Both the position numbers and the translations under genes were made by a program. The notes below the pieces were generated by a model. That model was not told the DNA's origin. It saw only the letters and a list, made by a program, of their open reading frames with translations, and made no database searches. DNA of 60,949 nucleotides, taken from contig JAFVGK010000123.1 in NCBI GenBank assembly GCA_017475035.1, positions 1 through 60,949 on the forward strand, read 5' to 3'. This document shows positions 33,897 through 41,070 of the stretch, piece after piece. Position 1 is the stretch's first letter, and each line of letters opens with the position of its first letter. The DNA comes from Blautia sp. Its GTDB lineage: Bacteria > Bacillota > Clostridia > Lachnospirales > Lachnospiraceae.

Positions 33897-34182
33897 GCAT
33901 CCGCTCCTCCTGCCTGACACACTTCTTAAACACCACGGCCTGTATCTCATGGTTGGGGATCTGGTACATCTCCTGGAGCTGTTCCAGAATGATGAGGACG
34001 TCCGAGATCTCTTCCACAAGGTTCTCATAGGCATCCCAGTCATCCTCTCCTGCGGCTGCCGCCCTCCTCATCTTGCTGACGGCGCGGATCAGTTCCCCAA
34101 GCTCCTCGCAGGCCACCAGCGACTGGTGATCCTCCCCATAAAATCCGATCACTTTTCCCTGTCCCGGGACATCAACCTTCAT
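33883..34182 (-). CDS. MazG-like NTP pyrophosphohydrolase family protein
   Basis: 99 residues with the EExxE...ExxD metal-binding pattern of the all-alpha NTP pyrophosphatase superfamily: CEELGELIRAVSKMRRAAAA then ENLVEEISDVLIILEQLQEM. Such enzymes hydrolyse NTPs or dNTPs to monophosphates, fitting the nucleotide-metabolism cluster. It is shorter than cellular MazG and close to phage MazG-like proteins. Confidence 0.82.
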   Translation of the reverse strand: MKVDVPGQGKVIGFYGEDHQSLVACEELGELIRAVSKMRRAAAAGEDDWDAYENLVEEISDVLIILEQLQEMYQIPNHEIQAVVFKKCVRQEERMHDSV

Positions 34183-34414
34183 CCTTCCCCTCCTTTGCTT
34201 TTTCCTTCAGAAGTGAAATCTTCTTATCCAGATAAAACCTGGCTTTCTCAAGATCCTGAATTTCCAGGGCAGGATCCTTTTTCCCTGCCCTGGAAATATA
34301 CTTGCACACTTGCCCCAGCAGGAAATCCATCTTCTTTGCCAGGATATAATCCAGCGTCTCTATCCCGCCGTCGCAATAGTGCGAAGGATGATAAACCGGG
34401 TCATTCTGAACCAT
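34172..34414 (-). CDS. DUF3310 protein (phage SaV-like family)
   Basis: 80 residues beginning MVQNDPVYHPSHYCDGGIET, the unmistakable DUF3310 opening (HPSHY..GGIE), then LLGQVCKYISRAGKKDPALE and a helical Lys-rich end. The family is widespread in phages; biochemical function not settled. Start at 34414 from GGAGGATA. Overlaps its neighbours on both sides. Confidence 0.88.
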   Translation of the reverse strand: MVQNDPVYHPSHYCDGGIETLDYILAKKMDFLLGQVCKYISRAGKKDPALEIQDLEKARFYLDKKISLLKEKAKEGKDEG

Positions 34415-34541
34415 ATGTATCCTCCTCTTCCAAATCATCATCAGGGATCACGCCATCCCAGGCACATATAGCAGAGATACACATACCTACCAGCACAACG
34501 GTAAACAGAACCAATGCCAGGTTAGCGATTGCTTTCACCAT
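34401..34541 (-). CDS. Tiny membrane protein, 46 residues
   Basis: Short gene overlapping the DUF3310 start: MVKAIANLALVLFTVVLVGM with one transmembrane segment, then an acidic tail DDDLEEEDTYGSE. GGGGGAGG precedes the ATG at 34541. The coupled overlaps at both ends argue it is real. Function unknown. Confidence 0.55.
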   Translation of the reverse strand: MVKAIANLALVLFTVVLVGMCISAICAWDGVIPDDDLEEEDTYGSE

Positions 34542-34896
34542 CTATAACCTCCCCCTTCTTCTCCATTGCCCTGCCCCTATTCGCACAGGCACGGCTGCAG
34601 TATTTCCTCTTGCGTTTATACTCCCTGCTTGCCTGGAATTCTTTTCCACAGATGGGGCAGACCGCAATCCTTGTAGACGACCAGTTTTCAGTGCTCGGGT
34701 ATTTGTGGTGGTAGTATGTCCTGCACTTTTCAGAGCAGAACCGCTTTGGCCTTCCACGGCCTGGCGTTTCAAATACCTCCCCGCACACAGGGCAGACCCG
34801 AACTTCCGGCCTGGATAGATAAGCATAGCTGTTTCTCCCTTTTGCCCTCATCAGAGCCATGATCTTTTGGATCTGGTCTTCCCCAATCCCATCCAC
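34522..34896 (-). CDS. Zinc-finger phage protein with two CPxCG...CSxxC modules
   Basis: 124 residues. Two tandem treble-clef-like units: CPVCGEVFETPGRGRPKRFC with SEKC, then CPICGKEFQASREYKRKRKY with CSRAC. These modules resemble those of phage HNH or DNA-binding proteins, but no nuclease residues are visible. The likely start is GTG at 34896 after GGGAGGGG (MDGIGEDQIQKIMALMRAKG). Probably a small DNA- or RNA-binding protein. Confidence 0.65.
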   Translation of the reverse strand: MDGIGEDQIQKIMALMRAKGRNSYAYLSRPEVRVCPVCGEVFETPGRGRPKRFCSEKCRTYYHHKYPSTENWSSTRIAVCPICGKEFQASREYKRKRKYCSRACANRGRAMEKKGEVIDGESNR

Positions 34897-35272
34897 CTGC
34901 TGCCCCTCCCTTCTGTTTTTTTTTATCTCAAGTTGCGCCGGAAATCTGCGGCTGCTGCCGGAAAATCTCATAATTTACCCGAAAAGCACCTAAATTTCGT
35001 GCTGTTTTGGATCATAAAGGCCTTTTCTGTCCGACCTGGGCAGCTTCCTCCCTGAAAACACCCCGGATACAGATGCCGCAGGCATCCGGGACCCTTAAAG
35101 GTTCATATCGCGTCATAAAGGAATACGGCCCATATCGCGTCAAAAATCCGGGACCTTTTAATTCGCGGTTTTTTACGTTTGAGGGGCCGCCGGTCTTCTT
35201 CCCGAGGGCTTTTAGAGATTTATACCGCCCCCTCCCCCATGCAAAGAACCCATCATAACAACAATAATTGTC
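34897..35272. other. Intergenic region with repeated CATATCGCGTCA
   Basis: No gene seen in ~375 bases. Two exact CATATCGCGTCA copies (35104-35115 and 35131-35142) lie 27 bp apart, each near GGGACC and an AT-rich stretch. They could be operators for the leftward operon that starts here. Divergent to it is the relBE promoter. Confidence 0.5.
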
Positions 35273-35309
35273 TTGCAATTAGCCATACAAAACGCTATAA
35301 TTATAGCGA
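35273..35309 (+). promoter_or_regulatory. relBE promoter with palindromic operator
   Basis: -35 TTGCAA (35273-35278), 17-bp spacer, consensus -10 TATAAT (35296-35301). The -10 lies inside the perfect palindrome CGCTATAATTATAGCG (35294-35309), a likely RelB-type repressor site. Confidence 0.82.
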
Positions 35310-35323
35310 AAGGTGGTGTACTT

Positions 35324-35620
35324 ATGAAAGATTCAACTGTTAGTGCAAGGGTAGAATATGATGTAAAAAACAAAGCAGAGGATATCCTGCAGCAGCTTGG
35401 TATCCCTGTTTCAGTAGTCATTAACTCCTTATACCGTCAAATCATTTTCACCCATGGTATACCTTTTCCACTTACCGTTCCTTCCGCGCCTAAAACAATG
35501 GACACACTCACAGAGGCCGAACTAAATGAAAAGCTCGAACATAGCTACCAGCAATCCCTTCACGGTGAAGGAAAACCATTTAACGAAGTCTTTGACGAAC
35601 TGGAAAGGAGCCTTGTGTGA
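35324..35620 (+). CDS. relB: RelB/DinJ-family antitoxin
   Basis: 98 residues. MKDSTVSARVEYDVKNKAED and ILQQLGIPVSVVINSLYRQI form a ribbon-helix-helix DNA-binding domain of the RelB/DinJ type. The C-terminal part (TEAELNEKLEHSYQQSLHGE) would wrap the toxin. Start at 35324 after AAAGGTGG. The stop overlaps the toxin ATG (GTGTGATGG). Confidence 0.88.
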   Translation: MKDSTVSARVEYDVKNKAEDILQQLGIPVSVVINSLYRQIIFTHGIPFPLTVPSAPKTMDTLTEAELNEKLEHSYQQSLHGEGKPFNEVFDELERSLV

Positions 35621-35952
35621 TGGATTCTTATGACATCATCATTACTCCTGATGCTTCTGCTGACCTATGGGAGCTCAGAGACTATATAGCCGATGTCCTG
35701 CTTGTCCCAGAAACAGCCTTGTCTTATGTCCAACGCATTCGTCAAAAAATAGATACCCTATCCGAAATGCCCGGCCGCATTAAACCAGTTGATGAAGAGC
35801 CATGGCACTCACGAGGTTTACGAAAAATCATTGCAGAGAATTTTTATATTTACTTCCGGGTCGATGAGCCATCCCATAAAGTCTATATCTTGAATGTAAT
35901 CTATATGAAGCGTGACCAGTTAAAGGCTATGGCAAGAATCAGAATGAATTAA
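35620..35952 (+). CDS. relE: RelE/ParE-superfamily toxin
   Basis: 110 residues: MDSYDIIITPDASADLWELR, DYIADVLLVPETALSYVQRI, KIIAENFYIYFRVDEPSHKV, ending with VIYMKRDQLKAMAR. The fold and gene order match RelE/ParE toxins, which cut mRNA on the ribosome (RelE) or inhibit gyrase (ParE). Sequence alone does not separate them. Confidence 0.85.
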   Translation: MDSYDIIITPDASADLWELRDYIADVLLVPETALSYVQRIRQKIDTLSEMPGRIKPVDEEPWHSRGLRKIIAENFYIYFRVDEPSHKVYILNVIYMKRDQLKAMARIRMN

Positions 35953-35954
35953 GT

Positions 35955-35998
35955 GACAAACTCCCTGCCGGAATCGGTCTGGGAGTTTGTCATCCTTA
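35955..35998. terminator. Bidirectional terminator between relE and the fibre genes
   Basis: GACAAACTCCC and GGGAGTTTGTC, an 11-bp perfect stem with a 15-base loop. On the plus side ATCCTTATT follows. Confidence 0.75.
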
Positions 35999-36022
35999 TT
36001 CCTAACATCATGAACATATGAA

Positions 36023-36664
36023 TCAGATGGAAACCCGGAAATCTTCCGATCCAATTGACGGGCAGAAAGTTTTCGAGATCGTTTCAAAAAATCCATATTT
36101 CCCGTCCTGTTTTCTCATACATGGCCGGTAGTCCCTTACAAGGAGCCCACCCTTGGAGATCCTGGCGTAATACCATGTGGTGTGGACTGTCCCGCCGCCT
36201 CCGGCACCAACCCGGCTGCTGCCAAGGGCAATCGTTGTGCTGTTCTCCGTGCCATCTGGCGGATTGCTCCGGACACCTGTTTTGACCTGTCCTTCGATGT
36301 CCAGCTTCAGCCGGAGATACTCCAGGTGTGCCTTGACAACCTTACCGACAACCGTATCGTGTCCGCTCACAAGGGAGGAGCTGCTGCCTGCCTTATGGTT
36401 TGTAGTAAAGTAGAACTTCCCGTCATCGCTGCCGCCCTGGAGCAGTCTCCAGCAGTTGGTGTCTTCACTTATGTAATTTCCAAAAACCGCACGCCATTTG
36501 GCAAACTGATCGAAGCTGAAGCACAGGTCAAAGGCAAGGCTGTCGTCATTTCCCGGGATCCCCGTGTCAATTCTGCTGTCCATCCCTGTGCCGACGATCT
36601 GATTCACAAACACATATGGGCTTCCCTCCATCACCATCCGCCTCAGCTCCATCATGCCGGCCAT
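36023..36664 (-). CDS. Tail/baseplate fibre protein with LamG-like fold
   Basis: 213 residues. MAGMMELRRMVMEGSPYVFV, then GIPGNDDSLAFDLCFSFDQF, NYISEDTNCWRLLQGGSDDG, ending in a typical phage adhesin tail (CMRKQDGKYGFFETISKTFC). The last stretch resembles the C terminus of LamG-like Clostridia phage proteins that display a short receptor-binding end. The start overlaps the 113-residue gene. Confidence 0.65.
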   Translation of the reverse strand: MAGMMELRRMVMEGSPYVFVNQIVGTGMDSRIDTGIPGNDDSLAFDLCFSFDQFAKWRAVFGNYISEDTNCWRLLQGGSDDGKFYFTTNHKAGSSSSLVSGHDTVVGKVVKAHLEYLRLKLDIEGQVKTGVRSNPPDGTENSTTIALGSSRVGAGGGGTVHTTWYYARISKGGLLVRDYRPCMRKQDGKYGFFETISKTFCPSIGSEDFRVSI

Positions 36665-36993
36665 GTCATCACCGCCCCATACCTGCCGTCCAGGATGTTG
36701 ATCTCGTAGATTGTGTTCTCAGCCAGGTTCTTAGCATCAAACCATTCAGGAAACTTTACACCATTCGGGAGGACAAGCACCGCGGCGGGGGACCCGGATG
36801 TGAACAGGACATCGCAGACCCCTGTGCTGCAGGGAGTGAAGCTGACCTGCTCCACCTCCCCGCAGACATACCGGCGGTTGGCTCCGGCTTCGATGGATGG
36901 CGTTCGCCCGGTTACGTAAACGGACTGTACCTCAATCAAGGCTTTGATCCCTGCGTGGTACCTCTCAAGCCCGCCGCTGTCCAAGTATCCCAT
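36652..36993 (-). CDS. Fibre-associated phage protein, 113 residues
   Basis: MGYLDSGGLERYHAGIKALI starts like phage fibre N termini, followed by a beta-rich body (CGEVEQVSFTPCSTGVCDVL; ENTIYEINILDGRYGAVMTW). Probably forms the shaft or base for the next gene product. No defined domain recognised. Confidence 0.6.
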   Translation of the reverse strand: MGYLDSGGLERYHAGIKALIEVQSVYVTGRTPSIEAGANRRYVCGEVEQVSFTPCSTGVCDVLFTSGSPAAVLVLPNGVKFPEWFDAKNLAENTIYEINILDGRYGAVMTWPA

Positions 36994-37007
36994 CCCGCCG
37001 CCTCCAA

Positions 37008-37547
37008 TCAGGACGCGAGGATCGTATCGATCTCGGAACTGGTGATTGCCGGGATGGCGATGTCGCTGTATCCCAGCTTTTCAAAGTCTCCATCCACGTA
37101 GATGTACTCGTCAAAGCCATCGTCTGTACCCCTGGGTGAAGCAATCAGATAGATCACGCCAGGTTCACCTGCAGGCGGCAGCGCCTCGACCACTGTGTAA
37201 GTCAGGCTTGTGATACCTGCAAGCGCAGCATCGATTGCATCAGACACATCGCTGGCTGTCTGGTAACCTGCGCCGTTGGCGAGCTGGTTGTTGTTGGTCG
37301 GAACCGTGATGTCCACGCCCTTGGATACTGCCTGCTGCGCAGTGCCGTTGACAGAAATGGCTTCGATCACGTTTGCCTCAGCTCCCGCTGCAATACCGGA
37401 GAGCTTCTCCTTCTCCTCCTGGGTGTAGTCATTTGTGCTGAGCACCTTGCCTTCCACCTTGTCAACCTTCCCTGCGAAAACCTCTGTCAGCTTCTGGTTA
37501 AAATACCGGAGCCCGTCCAGATCCAGATATTTCTTTACTGTCGGCAT
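37008..37547 (-). CDS. Phage head/tail fibre-like protein
   Basis: 179 residues. N-terminal MPTVKKYLDLDGLRYFNQKL and the repeat-like QEEKEKLSGIAAGAEANVIE are hallmarks of phage fibre shafts. The C-terminal end (AIPAITSSEIDTILAS) is the conserved short motif that ends many Clostridia fibre proteins. Start at 37547 behind GGGAGGG. Ends 15 bases before the next gene. Confidence 0.72.
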   Translation of the reverse strand: MPTVKKYLDLDGLRYFNQKLTEVFAGKVDKVEGKVLSTNDYTQEEKEKLSGIAAGAEANVIEAISVNGTAQQAVSKGVDITVPTNNNQLANGAGYQTASDVSDAIDAALAGITSLTYTVVEALPPAGEPGVIYLIASPRGTDDGFDEYIYVDGDFEKLGYSDIAIPAITSSEIDTILAS

Positions 37548-37564
37548 TTCTTTTCCCTCCCTCT

Positions 37565-37783
37565 TCAGTCAAATAGACTTTCAATGTCACTGCTTGTCAT
37601 TGGTTTCATATATTCATCAAGGCCATCCAGGTTTCCGGGTTCACCTTTGAGGGATGCCAGCCATTCCTCAATGGTTCCCCCATAGCCATGCATGACCGCG
37701 ATGGTATACGCGTCGTACCCCCTGAGCGTTTCCCCTTCAAAGGTACCGGTCAGGGGTTCAACTTCACCCAGTTTTCCTGTCAT
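37565..37783 (-). CDS. Small fibre-linked protein, 72 residues
   Basis: MTGKLGEVEPLTGTFEGETL, GYGGTIEEWLASLKGEPGNL, ending MKPMTSSDIESLFD. The GTIEEWLASLKGEPG segment and the SSDIESLFD end are shared with phage fibre or collar proteins. ATG at 37783 overlaps the previous stop (TGATG). Confidence 0.6.
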   Translation of the reverse strand: MTGKLGEVEPLTGTFEGETLRGYDAYTIAVMHGYGGTIEEWLASLKGEPGNLDGLDEYMKPMTSSDIESLFD

Positions 37784-38124
37784 CACACCACCTCCGGCAG
37801 GGAGTAATATGTCCCGTCAGGGATGAACGTGTACACATCCCCATTTGCAAAACAGATCTCCACATCGTAGAAATACGGGAGCGTCCTGGCGGGCACCTTT
37901 TTGCTGAGCTCCGCAGGGATCACCAGCTCCATCGTAGCGGCTGGTATCTCTATGTTTAAGAGTACCTCCCTGTCGACAGGATTCCTGCTTGATTTCAGGG
38001 CAAAGCGGATCCTGTCCCCTTCAGAGGGTGTGTACACGACTCCAGGTTTGATGAAGAAGATCACCCGGGTACGGAGGGTATCCCCCTGCGTGATTTTTAT
38101 GACGTTGTTCTTGATAGATACCAT
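37783..38124 (-). CDS. Baseplate-accessory-type phage protein, 113 residues
   Basis: MVSIKNNVIKITQGDTLRTR, VIFFIKPGVVYTPSEGDRIR, ALKSSRNPVDREVLLNIEIP, YFYDVEICFANGDVYTFIPD. A beta-sandwich pattern similar to BppU-like N-terminal domains (ligand: baseplate). Start at 38124 from GGAGGAGG. First gene of a four-gene fibre set read leftward. Confidence 0.62.
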   Translation of the reverse strand: MVSIKNNVIKITQGDTLRTRVIFFIKPGVVYTPSEGDRIRFALKSSRNPVDREVLLNIEIPAATMELVIPAELSKKVPARTLPYFYDVEICFANGDVYTFIPDGTYYSLPEVV

Positions 38125-38153
38125 TTCCTCCTCCTTTCCCCGGATGGCTCTCG

Positions 38154-38513
38154 TCAAAACTTATATTCCGGATGCAGGTCTTCCCTGCCGGTTTTCCTGC
38201 TGTGGCAGCTGTGGCAGAGTGCCTGCCAGTTGTCCCTGTCCCAGAAGAGTTTAGGATCTCCTCTATGGGGAATGATGTGGTCCACGTCCGTGGCTTTGGT
38301 GTACCTGCCCTTCTTCATACACTCTACGCAGAGAGGATGGGCTGCGAGATACTGTTTCCTCGCCGCCTGCCATTTTTTGCCATAGCCACGGGAGGAAGCG
38401 GAACGATTTTCCTCCGGGTGCTGGAATTTATGCTTCTCACAGTATTTTGTTCCCGAAGGGACAAGCTCAGGGCAGCCAGGGTGTGAACAGGGGATCCTGG
38501 GTCTCATTGGCAT
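38154..38513 (-). CDS. HNH endonuclease
   Basis: 119 residues. The N-terminal Cys/His pair region (IPCSHPGCPELVPSGTKYCE) is followed by a classical HNH: CVECMKKGRYTKATDVDHII with catalytic DVDHIIPHR, then DNWQALCHSCHSRKTGRE. This type in phages normally precedes the terminase genes and helps with DNA packaging. Here fibre genes follow instead. The start at 38513 overlaps the small Cys-rich gene. Confidence 0.88.
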   Translation of the reverse strand: MPMRPRIPCSHPGCPELVPSGTKYCEKHKFQHPEENRSASSRGYGKKWQAARKQYLAAHPLCVECMKKGRYTKATDVDHIIPHRGDPKLFWDRDNWQALCHSCHSRKTGREDLHPEYKF

Positions 38514-38671
38514 GGCGGCTTCTCCTCCCAGATTGCAGTGACGGGCGTGCCCCTATCTCCCTCCATGGCGTACGCCTTATCCGTTGTCAGGCTGCATTCC
38601 TCACGGCACTTTTCACACTTTTTCCTGTTGCATTCATAGACAAGACGCTGTGTAGCTTTCGGATCAGTCAT
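38504..38671 (-). CDS. Small Cys-rich protein, 55 residues
   Basis: Short gene: MTDPKATQRLVYECNRKKCE then KCREECSLTTDKAYAMEGDR and the end EEKPPCQ. Four cysteines in CNRKKCEKCREEC suggest a metal site. Both ends overlap neighbouring genes (ATGA-type overlaps), typical of a packed phage operon. Function unknown. Confidence 0.55.
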   Translation of the reverse strand: MTDPKATQRLVYECNRKKCEKCREECSLTTDKAYAMEGDRGTPVTAIWEEKPPCQ

Positions 38672-38894
38672 TTACCACATACCTCGCATCATAGTCGTCG
38701 CCGTCTTCCACGTTCTTCAGGAAATCCCTTCTGGCTTTCTGGATGTCCTGGATGCCAAGGTTTTTCCTGATTCTGGTGGGCCTCCCCTTCCCGTCAATCA
38801 GGACTGCGTTCACTTCAAGCGCAGCGGCATTCTCAGGAACCCGCAGAAAGATATTCATCTCCTGGACTTCCATCATTTTCTTTTTCTTCCCCAT
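38664..38894 (-). CDS. Conserved small phage protein, 76 residues
   Basis: MGKKKKMMEVQEMNIFLRVP, then ALEVNAVLIDGKGRPTRIRK and KARRDFLKNVEDGDDYDARY. Mixed alpha/beta with a basic start and acidic end. No domain recognised. Overlaps the genes on both sides. Confidence 0.6.
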   Translation of the reverse strand: MGKKKKMMEVQEMNIFLRVPENAAALEVNAVLIDGKGRPTRIRKNLGIQDIQKARRDFLKNVEDGDDYDARYVVND

Positions 38895-39207
38895 CACGTG
38901 CCTCCTTCCTGTATTTTTCCTTCAATTCTCGTGACCTTGCCATGTTTGAAGCTTTCAGTTTCTGCATTTCCTCCTGCCTCTCCAGGGAGAGCCTGTGGAT
39001 TTTGTTTTCATCAGACAAGCGGCTGTACCTTTGTATCTCTTTCCTGAGTTCCCTGTCTGTGATCGACACAAGATATCCCTTATGGCAGAACGGACAGGCG
39101 AATGTGGTTATCTCCCACTCCCCCACTTCTGTCTTCTTCAGGTGTGGCAGGAACCTGCTGCCGCATTTATCACAGCGGATACCTGCTTCTTTTATCAAAT
39201 CTCCCAT
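38833..39207 (-). CDS. Zinc-ribbon phage protein with coiled-coil tail
   Basis: 124 residues. The zinc ribbon is IRCDKCGSRFLPHLKKTEVG with ITTFACPFCHKGYLVS (two CxxC pairs). A long charged helix follows (RYSRLSDENKIHRLSLERQE...ELKEKYRKEARDG). Might contact nucleic acid or the RNA polymerase; not determined. The ATG at 39207 overlaps the end of metK. Confidence 0.65.
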   Translation of the reverse strand: MGDLIKEAGIRCDKCGSRFLPHLKKTEVGEWEITTFACPFCHKGYLVSITDRELRKEIQRYSRLSDENKIHRLSLERQEEMQKLKASNMARSRELKEKYRKEARDGEEKENDGSPGDEYLSAGS

Positions 39208-40256
39208 GGCAGCTCCTTCTTTCCGAAGTGGCCATAGCTGCTGGTCAGGTTGTAATCGATATCCAAAAGGTTCAGTGTTTTTATAATCCCTCTCGGTGTC
39301 AGGTCATAACTGCTCCTTACATACTCCTCGATAAAGGCGGGCGGCTGGTGCTCTGTCCCAAAGGTTTCCACATGGATGCCGACGGGCTCCGGCACTCCAA
39401 TCGCATAGGCAATCTGAATCTCGCATTTATCCGCCATCCCATTTACCACGATATCCCGCGCGATCTTCCTTGCCATGTAGGCACCGCTCCGGTCTACTTT
39501 GGATGGGTCCTTTCCACTGAGGGCACCGCCGCCGATATGACCGACACCACCATATGTATCACAGGCGAGCTTCCTGCCAGTCACGCCACAGTCTGCAAAA
39601 GGCCCTCCAATCACAAAACGGCCTGTTGGATTCACCAGCTTTTCAAAGTCACTGTTTAGGCCATACCAGCTGGCTGCCAGGACCATCATGCCTTCAATGA
39701 TATGGCGGAAGTCACCTGGCTCCACATCCGGACTATGCTGTACGGAGCAGAGGAAGGTCATGATTCTCCCAGTATCGTAATCGTATGATACCTGTGCTTT
39801 CGCATCTGCCCGGAACATCCTCGACGGGTGGTTCTTCAAAATCTGCAGAAACTTTGTTGCAACCGCGAATGGGATCGGAAGAAACTCAGAAGTCTCGTTG
39901 GTTGCGTAACCATACATCATTCCCTGGTCTCCCGCTCCTCCTTTATCCACACCGAGCGCGATATCCGGAGACTGCTCTTTAACCAGGATGCCGATATCTA
40001 TATCCTTCGAATAGCCAAGCCGCTCCTTTCCAATGCGTTCCAATGTCCCATCCACCAGTTTTCTGTAATCAGGGTGGTGTTCACTCGTCAATTCACCAGC
40101 AATAATAAGGTGGTTGTCCTTCAGCAGGCATTCAATAGCTACCCGGCTGTTTTTGTCGTGCTGAAGGCAGTCAGTTACAATGGCATCAGCGATCTCGTCA
40201 CAGATCTTATCCGGATGCCCGTCAGATACCTGCTCACAAGTAATGATGTTGCTCAT
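39195..40256 (-). CDS. metK: S-adenosylmethionine synthetase MetK
   Basis: 353 residues, slightly shorter than cellular MetK (~390). Converts methionine and ATP to SAM. Motifs: MSNIITCEQVSDGHPDKICD (His of the ATP site), GAGDQGMMYGYATNET, FVIGGPFADCGVTGRKLACD and GGGALSGKDPSKVDRSGAYM (P-loop-like). Active-site residues appear intact. Start at 40256 after CAGGAG. A phage-borne SAM source would feed the two DNA methyltransferases and NrdG. Confidence 0.93.
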   Translation of the reverse strand: MSNIITCEQVSDGHPDKICDEIADAIVTDCLQHDKNSRVAIECLLKDNHLIIAGELTSEHHPDYRKLVDGTLERIGKERLGYSKDIDIGILVKEQSPDIALGVDKGGAGDQGMMYGYATNETSEFLPIPFAVATKFLQILKNHPSRMFRADAKAQVSYDYDTGRIMTFLCSVQHSPDVEPGDFRHIIEGMMVLAASWYGLNSDFEKLVNPTGRFVIGGPFADCGVTGRKLACDTYGGVGHIGGGALSGKDPSKVDRSGAYMARKIARDIVVNGMADKCEIQIAYAIGVPEPVGIHVETFGTEHQPPAFIEEYVRSSYDLTPRGIIKTLNLLDIDYNLTSSYGHFGKKELPWEI

Positions 40257-40281
40257 GTTTTTATCTCCTGCCATTTCCTGT

Positions 40282-40333
40282 TTATCCACATTTCGAACGT
40301 TGTTATCCACATTTTTTAGAGTATTTATCCACA
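40282..40333. repeat. Three DnaA boxes (TTATCCACA) with 21-22 bp spacing
   Basis: Exact TTATCCACA at 40282-40290, 40303-40311 and 40325-40333, all in the same orientation and close to two helical turns apart. They fill the gap between the mazF-like gene and metK. Confidence 0.75.
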
Positions 40334-40340
40334 CAGGCTC

Positions 40341-40796
40341 TTATACCTTAATATTCAGTCCCAGTTGATCTACCAACGCAGCCTGTACTTTCTTTGCATC
40401 TTCCTCCGGGCAGACACCCAGCTTTCTCTCCAGCTGCCGTTTGTCCAGCGTCACAATCTGCTCCACCAGGACAGTGGATCGCTCCGCTTCTTTCAGAGGT
40501 GAAGCAACAACTACATGGCAGGGCAGGTTCAATCTCTTCATGTGAGTGGTCAGCGGCAGCACAATCACAGTCCCGCTGTTCAGATTGCCCTCGTCATTGC
40601 TGATGATCAGGACCGGTCTGTCTCCTCCCTGGATGTTGGTCCCATAATCTACCGGAATATGCGCGTACCAATATTCCAGCCGGTGTGGGAACACATCTGC
40701 AGATCCGACAGAAATATCTCTCCGTAAAAATACCGGCGGGCTCGCCTTGCCCAGCGGAGGTATGGCAAAGTCCCTTCTTCTGTTTTTTCTTCCCAT
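40341..40796 (-). CDS. PemK/MazF-family protein (orphan toxin-like)
   Basis: 151 residues. The MazF-fold core has YWYAHIPVDYGTNIQGGDRP (substrate loop), VLIISNDEGNLNSGTVIVLP and CHVVVASPLKEAERSTVLVE, as in PemK/MazF ribonucleases. No antitoxin gene is adjacent. Clostridia phages often carry such solitary MazF-like proteins, which may have another role. Start at 40796 (MGRKNRRRD) chosen because a terminator lies between it and the upstream ATG at 40841. Confidence 0.8.
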   Translation of the reverse strand: MGRKNRRRDFAIPPLGKASPPVFLRRDISVGSADVFPHRLEYWYAHIPVDYGTNIQGGDRPVLIISNDEGNLNSGTVIVLPLTTHMKRLNLPCHVVVASPLKEAERSTVLVEQIVTLDKRQLERKLGVCPEEDAKKVQAALVDQLGLNIKV

Positions 40797-40819
40797 TGTC
40801 TTTTTCCTTTTTCCCATAG

Positions 40820-40839
40820 AAAAAGCCCCAGGCAGGGGC
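40820..40839 (-). terminator. Short terminator upstream of the mazF-like gene
   Basis: GCCCC, loop TGCCT, GGGGC, then TTTTT on the minus strand. Confidence 0.6.
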
Positions 40840-40870
40840 ACGGGACCTCTGCTCAGGGCTTGTCAGGCAT

Positions 40871-40965
40871 AAAAAATACCGGGTACGTGTTTCTTACCCG
40901 GTTTCGTCATGATACCACTATATCAGAAATTGCAAGAGATGTCCGTCGAGCAAATCTATCATTTT
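40871..40965 (-). promoter_or_regulatory. Promoter-terminator unit 1
   Basis: Minus strand: -35 CGGACA (40940-40945), 17-bp spacer, extended -10 TG-A-TATAGT (-10 at 40917-40922). Then an intrinsic terminator ACCGGGT ... ACCCGGT plus TTTTTT at 40871-40902. Any transcript stopped there would be only about 35-40 nt. Confidence 0.65.
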
Positions 40966-40977
40966 TCTGATGGATAT

Positions 40978-41070
40978 AAAAAACCGGGTGATTTGGTTAC
41001 CCCCGGTCTGCTCATGATACCATCATATCAAAAATTTCAAGAGATGTCCGTCGAGCAAATCTATCATTTT
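40978..41070 (-). promoter_or_regulatory. Promoter-terminator unit 2 (tandem copy)
   Basis: Same design 105 bp upstream: -35 CGGACA (41045-41050), 17-bp spacer, extended -10 TATGAT (41022-41027). Terminator stem CCGGGGGTAA...CCCGG with T6 at 40978-41008. The 58-bp promoter part is 54/58 identical to unit 1. Confidence 0.65.
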
